This document shows, piece by piece, positions 57,883 to 64,000 of a stretch of DNA of 64,000 nucleotides. The stretch comes from Bidens hawaiensis (lineage: Eukaryota; Streptophyta; Magnoliopsida; Asterales; Asteraceae). Numbering within the stretch: position 1 is the first letter of the stretch; each line of letters begins with the position of its first letter. The position numbers and the translations under genes were made by a program. The stretch spans positions 1 to 64,000 of the forward strand of contig JAIQDT010003845.1 in NCBI GenBank assembly GCA_021521415.1, given 5' to 3'. The notes beneath the pieces were generated by a model. That model ran no database searches. It saw only the letters and a program-made list of their open reading frames with translations, and was not told the DNA's origin.

Positions 57883-59450
57883 ACATGAAATTATATGGGG
57901 TGGTTTTTTCACCAAAGATAGTGCCTTTGTGTACTTGATTTGATTCCCATTTGTGTCATATAAAACCCATTTCCACTTATAAGATGTGTACTTATTCACA
58001 TGTGTCACTGTAATTTTACAAGATTCCTCAAAATGACACTTTACTTGACAATGAGTCCTTGACACAATTCAATGTCCACTTCAATATGGTCAACCATTGA
58101 TAATAGTGGGTTATACTAAGGTGTAGGTTGGTTTTTTGTATATATTTGTATTGTATAATATATGTTCAATTTTAATAATAGAACTATGAGAGATTGTAGA
58201 AATTCATATTGGCTTTAATGGGATATTCAATAATTCAAATATAACCCTTGAACATTACACAAAGGTGGTAAAATATTTGTAAACAAAATGATTAAAAAAA
58301 GAAATATTTAACAATATTATATTGTGTGTATGAGAGAAAATTATAAGTTTTAAACAATAAGACATTAAATTATTAAATTTTAGTATATAAATCTAGCTAT
58401 GTATCCTCTTGAAAACTTATGAACATAAAATTAATAAATTTTAGTTAAGATATTTTACAAGAAAATAGTAGTCAACTTTAAGATCATGATACAAGGCACT
58501 ACTTAAGTAACCACTAAGTTAAATGAAACCAACATCAAGTAACCACTAACTAGCACTCTTAACATGTTAGTTCCAATCCTTTTTACCAACTTAATTTCTT
58601 AATTAGCAATGAAATCAACGACGCCTTACAAGTTACAAGACACCTTCAATTACCATTTTAATCGATGGATTTAATTTTTAGAAAAATGGCAATCGTAAGT
58701 TGATAGAAGTTATTAGATTTTCTCTATCGCTCGTGAAGTGAGATACATGTGGACGATCTACAAGAGAATAGTAGGAGAATAGACAAGCAAGTTTAACGTG
58801 GAGAGAGAGAGTCGCCTAAATTTGTCTACATGTACGAATAAGGCGAGAAACATGACATAAGAGGAGAGGGTGAGGACGAGAGATTGGGGGGGGGGGGGGG
58901 GGGTTACATGGCAAGTCCAACATGGAAAGGAGTTTGACATGACTAAAAACTGTCATATGTCAAGCCGCAAAGTTGAATCGAGCTAAAATTTCAGCTCATT
59001 AATATTTTCTAAGTTGACCAAAAAATGATCCTTGCGCTTCAAACTAGAGCTTAATTTAAAGTTGACTCTATTAAAATTTAAAAATATGCAAGTATGCTCT
59101 TGGATCCAAGTTGGATCATGTTGAGTTTCAAGCTCAAATTTCAACTCGTTAAGAGTTTTCAAACCATACAAAATTGACTCGTTTATGGTGAAAGGTCAGC
59201 CAACGAGAGTACATGTCCAAAGTTAATAGTGTATGAAGATTTATAGAGATGATTAACGAGTTAGGGGTGATCAGGTCAGTCATCAGCCACATTCCCATAC
59301 CTTAAAATCGTAACCGAGTTGACCACCCGATTTGATCAAAATGCAGATGCATACCCGATTCGGGTACAACACTACCAAATGAAACCGATAATCGACTTGG
59401 ATCACCCTAACTCTTCAATCAGCCCTACACCACTATAAGGTATAAATCAT
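57883..59450. other. Intergenic DNA with an 18-G run
   Basis: No gene. An uninterrupted run of 18 G at 58886-58903 could form a quadruplex or vary in length. 58980-59170 has recurring TTCAAGCTCAAATTTCAACTC-like phrases. Confidence 0.5.
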
Positions 59451-59453
59451 TAA

Positions 59454-59863
59454 GGGGGTGTTTGGATTCCTTATTTGGGATTGCATAACGTGTGAGTGAA
59501 AAAGTTCAATAAGTTACAAGGTTGTGACTTACAACTTATGAATAAGTCATAAGAGCATTCCCGATCCATTATCCATCTCTATCTATATAACTACACTAAA
59601 AACACTATATTTTCTCTCATTTTCAATTGAATAATATTTTTTTATATTTTTATAATTATATTTTTTCTCCTTCACTCACAATCACTTTTTAAAAAACATT
59701 AAAAACTATAAAGGTAAACAATATGTTTATTCAAATTTAACCATGAACAATAATATTTTATCTTTCATCATATCTAAAAAATGAAGAATTCACTTACATA
59801 TTTTTTTAGAATGGATTAAGAATGTTCTAAAAGAAGGTAAACATAAGAAACTCTATACACCCC
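59454..59863. mobile_element. Tourist-type MITE carrying a second MITE
   Basis: Outer ends are GGGGGTGTTTGGATTCC (59454) and ATACACCCC (to 59863), with TAA on both sides (59451-59453, 59864-59866). Excluding the inner element and one inner TAA, the outer element is about 132 bp. It is the same family as 55112-55521. Confidence 0.75.
59553..59827. mobile_element. Inner Tourist-type MITE, GAGCATTC family
   Basis: 275 bp; ends GAGCATTCCCGATCCATT and AATGGATTAAGAATGTTC are inverted, with TAA on both sides (59550-59552, 59828-59830). It is inserted in the outer Tourist element. Confidence 0.88.
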
Positions 59864-60269
59864 TAAATTGTGTTGTTTCATTTCAAATACGAAAGGCGAT
59901 ATGCAAATTAAACTAAAACAAAATAAAATAATGAATTGGCATTAATGGTTTTTAATAAAAGTTTTAAATATGGATAATCCATTGTTGGTGGGTGTGGGGC
60001 CCATATGTAGAAATGGATATGAATGAAGCCCAATCCACAACCCATATCATATTATTATTATTATTCATTTCACACACGCCACCCCCTCTGACTCTGTCTC
60101 CTTCTTTCCGGAACCTAATGCCGATAAATGCGGCTCTTTAGATAAAGTGGGACCCACCTTTTCTATGACCACCCAAATTTACTTATTTACCCTTTTCATT
60201 TTGATTAAAAAGATAATTAACTTTTACATAAATATATTATTTAAAATAATTTAATATTACAAAATATTT

Positions 60270-60640
60270 AATTTTGATTTACGACGGCCCAACGAAGCGA
60301 ATTTGGTTGGTGTCGATTGAATTTGTGGATATTGCATACGTTAGTTACGATATTGAAACAAAACGTAAAATAATTATTAAATTCTCATAATTGTAGTGAT
60401 ACTCGTATAACTTATGTTGAAAAGAGAATTTAAAACGATTTTTATTCGATTAATAAGACTTGGGCGGTACGATGACGATGTAGTGATACTCGTATAACTT
60501 ATGTTGAAAAGAGAATTTAAAACGATTTTTATTCGATTAATAAGACTTGGGCGGTACGATGACGAGTCAACATGAATTCGATTGCCATCGTTTAAGTTTG
60601 TAATGGTACCAAAAAAACTAAAAAATAATTTTATCACATG
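60270..60640 (+). repeat. Dispersed repeat, copy B
   Basis: It contains GTCAACATGAATTCGATTGCC...GTTTGTAATGGTACC (60566-60609), a relative of 25076-25120. It begins near ACGACGGCCCAACGAAGCG. It includes the 87-bp tandem duplication described separately. The class is unknown. Confidence 0.5.
60394..60567 (+). repeat. 87-bp perfect tandem duplication
   Basis: Bases 60394-60480 are repeated without visible change at 60481-60567. The identity indicates a very recent event or an assembly artefact. The frame spanning it (60377-60637) is an artefact. Confidence 0.92.
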
Positions 60641-62183
60641 TACATATATGTTTGAAACAAAGAGTAAAAAAGAAAACGTGGTTATAAGTTGAAAAATAAA
60701 TTAATAAAATATTCAAAAATTTAATTGGGGCACTAACATAACCTTTCAAAATTATGCATAAAAGATTATATTTAAAAAAAAAAGATTTGAGTTCAAGTTT
60801 CACACGTGATAAATAAACTTAGAATTTTATGGTGGACAAAAATGCTTTTCCAATGGATTTTTCTAGTAGTCTGTTAGTAATCCTAATTATCGTTAAAAAA
60901 ATTTATATATAATGAAATTAGTTTTAAAATCAAGTTAGAGTTTGATTTTCTACATTTACTAAGCTAAACTTTTGTGTGTTAAGAATATAATTAGTAAGCC
61001 TTACGTTCATAAATTTGATAGATTATATTATCCATTTTAATAGTTTATCTTCACCTTTTTAATGAAATTATATATCATATTCATCCTTTGAACAGCAAAT
61101 TTTATATCCATATCATATTAAAAAAATAAAACATCATTTTCTCTATTGTTGTGACCTCTCATTAATTTTAGAGGCAATTACTCATGAGCCACACATACTA
61201 TAGATCTTTTATAATATGCTATTCAATTTGCCCTTCAAATTCTAATATTTTGTTTTAAGTTGAACAAATCTAACAGAAAAAGACATCTTGTGATTTTTAA
61301 TATTCTATTTAAAGTTGTAAATATCCAACCAAATTGAATGGCAATTTTTGTTTCACTTTCAAAAAGTTCAATTAGGTTAAACCAATAAAATCGAATACAC
61401 GAGTAGTCTGAAAGTCAAACTGATGAACACCCTCCTTGTTAAAAATTCGGTTTTCTAATTCTTTTAATAAATTGTAAACGGCAAACACCGGAACTCAAAA
61501 CAACGGACATTTCCAGTTCAACTTTTAAACGAGTTCGAATGTAAGAAGGACTTTTAGAAGCTATGTTTCATACTAGTCCACACTCTAAAAAAATTTAATT
61601 TAATTTTACTGGAATAGATAAGGTACCTCTCGTTTATTAATATATGAAAATTGTTACCATGTTATCTACGCAAATACACTAGAATAGATAAAGCTACCTC
61701 TCGTCTATTAATATATGAAAATTGTTACCATGTTATCAAAGCAAATAGAAGTCTATAATAGTATAATCACAATATACAAATTAATTTCTAACGCCTTTAA
61801 ATCAACTTATTTCTATGAAACTTTCAAAGGTGTACTATCCATATACAACCCACGTTATAAGAGTTTAAAATCTAAAACAATAGTGTTCTCATTAGTTGGA
61901 ATCAGAGCTCTTAAATATTCTCGTATAATTCTTGCCACATGATAGTTCCAACCCGTTACCCAGGATAGACCTGTCTTTGTGTACGAGGTCGGTCGTCCAA
62001 TGTAAAAAAAGAAAAATAGTACTACATCGTAGTGTGAAATTTTCGATCGACCTCTATAAGTGTATATTGATAGTCAACTGAGAAAACTTCGACCCATGTG
62101 AAAATTTTATGGGTCCGTCACTACCCAATATGTCCCCTTGCTTCACGGCTCACACTTAACCATCGTGTTCCAGCTAACTTTCG

Positions 62184-62221
<38 letters not shown>

Positions 62222-62340
62222 TGAACGACAACTTTCTTATATATTAGGCATTTAAACTCTCCAATTTTAAAGAACCCTATTACGATATATTAACCAGGCT
62301 ATATCGTCTTAACATGGCTCACACCTAGACTACCACACCC
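60641..62340. other. AT-rich intergenic DNA with two simple repeats
   Basis: A 70-bp tandem duplication lies at 61612-61745 (GAATAGATAA...GTTACCATGTTATC twice). An ATT trinucleotide run lies at 62186-62221. 62090-62120 (GGGTCCGTCACTAC) may be a hAT end without a partner. No gene. Confidence 0.6.
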
Positions 62341-62555
62341 CACTGCGAAGTTTCATTGAGGGTCGGGTGGCCCCGACTCCCCTGATTTTTTGTGCAGTAC
62401 TGTAAATTTACCCGTTCTCGGCGGAAAATTTTTATACGCAGTGTAAGTTTAGCCTTTTTCGGCCAAAAATTTGAGTCCGGTCTCCCCTAGTTTGTGAACT
62501 TGTGTATACATTTTCAGCTCGGCCCCCCGGTTTCTCAGTCCAAGTTTCGCCACTG
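62341..62555. mobile_element. hAT-type miniature element
   Basis: 215 bp from CACTGCGAAGTTTC to CAAGTTTCGCCACTG, imperfect inverted ends. Flanks CCACACCC (62333-62340) and GCACACCC (62556-62563) match at seven of eight positions. Confidence 0.75.
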
Positions 62556-62599
62556 GCACACCCTATAATTTTGGAGAGCCATATTAGTCTATTAGGCTA

Positions 62600-63385
62600 T
62601 GTGTAGTGGAGGGGCTACAAATGGGGGCGAATTGTGACACGTGACGCCCAGTCAGCAATGAGTGAGAATTTGTTTTTTGGGTGTAATGGTGTAGGCTCTA
62701 CAAGTTGGGCCCAAAATATCTTTTTATATTTTTTTTCTTTTTATAACTAAACTAAACAAATAAAAACTAATTTATTTAAATAATTAAATAAAAATGCATT
62801 AACATTAAAATGAAATACAAAAAAATTAAAAAAACATAACTAATAATGCATTAAAATTAAAAAAATACATAACTAAAAATATTAAAAAAACATAACTAAA
62901 TAAAATACTAATATCCATAATATTCGCGCATTTTTTCAATTCGTTGTCGTTGCAATAATTCGGCCGCTTTGAGGGATTCATATTCTTCACTCATTTCCCG
63001 CAATTCCAACATTTAGACAATCTTTTCGTGCTGTTTGTTGGTTTCTCTCATGGCATCGTTAAATTCTTCGACACACTTTTTTTGTTTTTTTGATGATTTC
63101 TCTCATGGTAGCGGCGAGTTCCACGAGTGTCTGTTGGTTCGATTTGTTTGTAGGATTCATCTTGATAAATTTTTTGAAAAATTTGGGTATGAAATGAAGA
63201 AGAAGGTGTGTATATATATATATATATATTGTTTTAATTTTTTTTGACCGTTACAACGGTCAAATTATTATAATAATATTATAATTTAACCACATCGACG
63301 ATAAAAGAACCCCGCCCATTTTCGCCCACATATCCGGGGGTGTCTCGTCCCTCTTCCCCCCTTCCCCAATTCCACTAGGTTGTTT
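62600..63385. mobile_element. Harbinger-type non-autonomous element
   Basis: The left end near 62600 (GTAGTGGAGGGG) and right end near 63380 (CCCCAATTCCACTA) are loosely inverted. GGGGGCGA/TCGCCCAC phrases lie inside both ends. The interior is A-rich with a small coding relic on the minus strand. No clear 3-bp duplication was seen, so the limits are approximate. Confidence 0.5.
62908..63090 (-). pseudogene. C-terminal relic of a Harbinger-associated protein
   Basis: The minus strand reads a charged, helical stretch (EEFNDAMRETNKQHEKIV, a stop, then MLELREMSEEYESLKAAELL) ending REYYGY and TAG at 62908-62910. Such Glu/Lys/Arg-rich tails close the MYB/SANT-like proteins of PIF/Harbinger elements. 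The internal stop near 63015 shows it is dead. Confidence 0.5.
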
Positions 63386-64000
63386 TAACAGAAAATATTA
63401 TAATAATAATAATAATTATTATTATTATTATTATTATTTTCTTTTGACCAACTTTCATTTGATAAGATAACATATTCCTCCTACTCGGGGCCCACTTCCA
63501 GTTGTTAGTTACATGTCAATCACGTGTCGTCTACTGACGTGGAAGACCCCTTCTCCTCAGAACCCCACTCACTGACTCACATCACTGTTTCGGTTTATTT
63601 CAATACTTACCCCTCAATTTTCAAGTACTTGTCACTTTTGAACCAAAGTTATCATTTTATACCAAATAAAGTCCAGTACTTTAGGAGTTACTGAATGTAA
63701 AACACTTACCGGATAATAATTAGAGTAATTAAATATGCGTAGTAACAAGGACTAGCTATTTAAGTACATATTGGTTTATGACATGTGTATTTCACGAGTA
63801 TTTCATGAAATACAATATTTAACAAATAGTCGATACACAATAAATAATAAACCTATCAATACTGTTAAAGCATAGTCGTTGTATAATAGTATATTAGTAT
63901 TTACAACTATAATAAACAATACAATTTTAATTATCTGAAGGGTTTTCAGTTTTTAATGCAAATTAAATATACCGAGAAACAAGAAATCAATCTTATTTTT
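63386..64000. other. Intergenic DNA with a palindromic microsatellite
   Basis: AAT repeats run directly into ATT repeats at 63400-63438, a self-complementary tract. CACGTGTCGTC near 63522 contains a G-box-like CACGTG, which may belong to a promoter beyond the window. No gene is visible to the end. Confidence 0.5.

Noticed and set aside
58758..58940. Pro-rich frame
   Set aside because: It crosses the 18-G run and has no similarity to a protein family.

Overview
The window is AT-rich plant nuclear DNA. It holds two recognisable, apparently intact intron-containing host genes in a landscape built almost entirely from transposable elements. The two genes, the spliceosomal introns and the mix of elements (Ty1/copia, an Athila/Tat-type nested element, a chromovirus-type solo LTR, hAT, CACTA and Tourist miniature elements) point to a eudicot. 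An Asteraceae genome is my best guess from the look of the hAT and Harbinger families, but that is inference. No bacterial features, rRNA operons or CRISPR arrays are present.

Layout. 1-4.9 kb is AT-rich intergenic DNA with a SINE-like copy and a 3 x 96 bp tandem repeat. 4.9-16.9 kb is a 12-kb retrotransposon nest: a minus-strand Ty1/copia element (LTRs 4900-5462 and 16302-16873, target duplication GTATA) whose gag is split by an Athila/Tat-like non-autonomous element (9600-14857, target duplication TTAAT). 18.8-23.7 kb is a tandem array of about 360-bp units, itself split by a 2.6-kb solo LTR (20301-22916, target duplication CACTC). 25.9-28.0 kb is a nested Harbinger-type cluster with a broken MYB/SANT-like gene. 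31.2-36.3 kb is a six-exon D1-type cyclin on the plus strand. 40-46 kb holds several miniature elements, a 5S-rRNA-like fragment and a LINE tail. 48.2-49.8 kb is a degenerate repeat containing a hAT element with a BED-finger relic. 50.1-53.1 kb is a minus-strand RSZ21/22-type SR splicing factor. 53.2-64 kb is again miniature elements (hAT, Tourist, one nested pair) and small tandem duplications.

The two host genes have no direct pathway link: one promotes G1/S entry by activating CDKA, the other is a pre-mRNA splicing regulator. Both have introns enlarged by repeats. The cyclin's first intron carries a ~63-bp minisatellite with a 26-bp hairpin, and the splicing factor's first intron has grown by tandem duplications that include the exon-1 splice-donor region. 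The points most worth a second look are the cyclin's missing LxCxE glutamate, the copied splice donors in the splicing-factor gene, the duplicated PPT-like motifs of the nested element, and the copia element, whose coding damage looks too heavy for its LTR similarity. I did not find a clearly new biological system.
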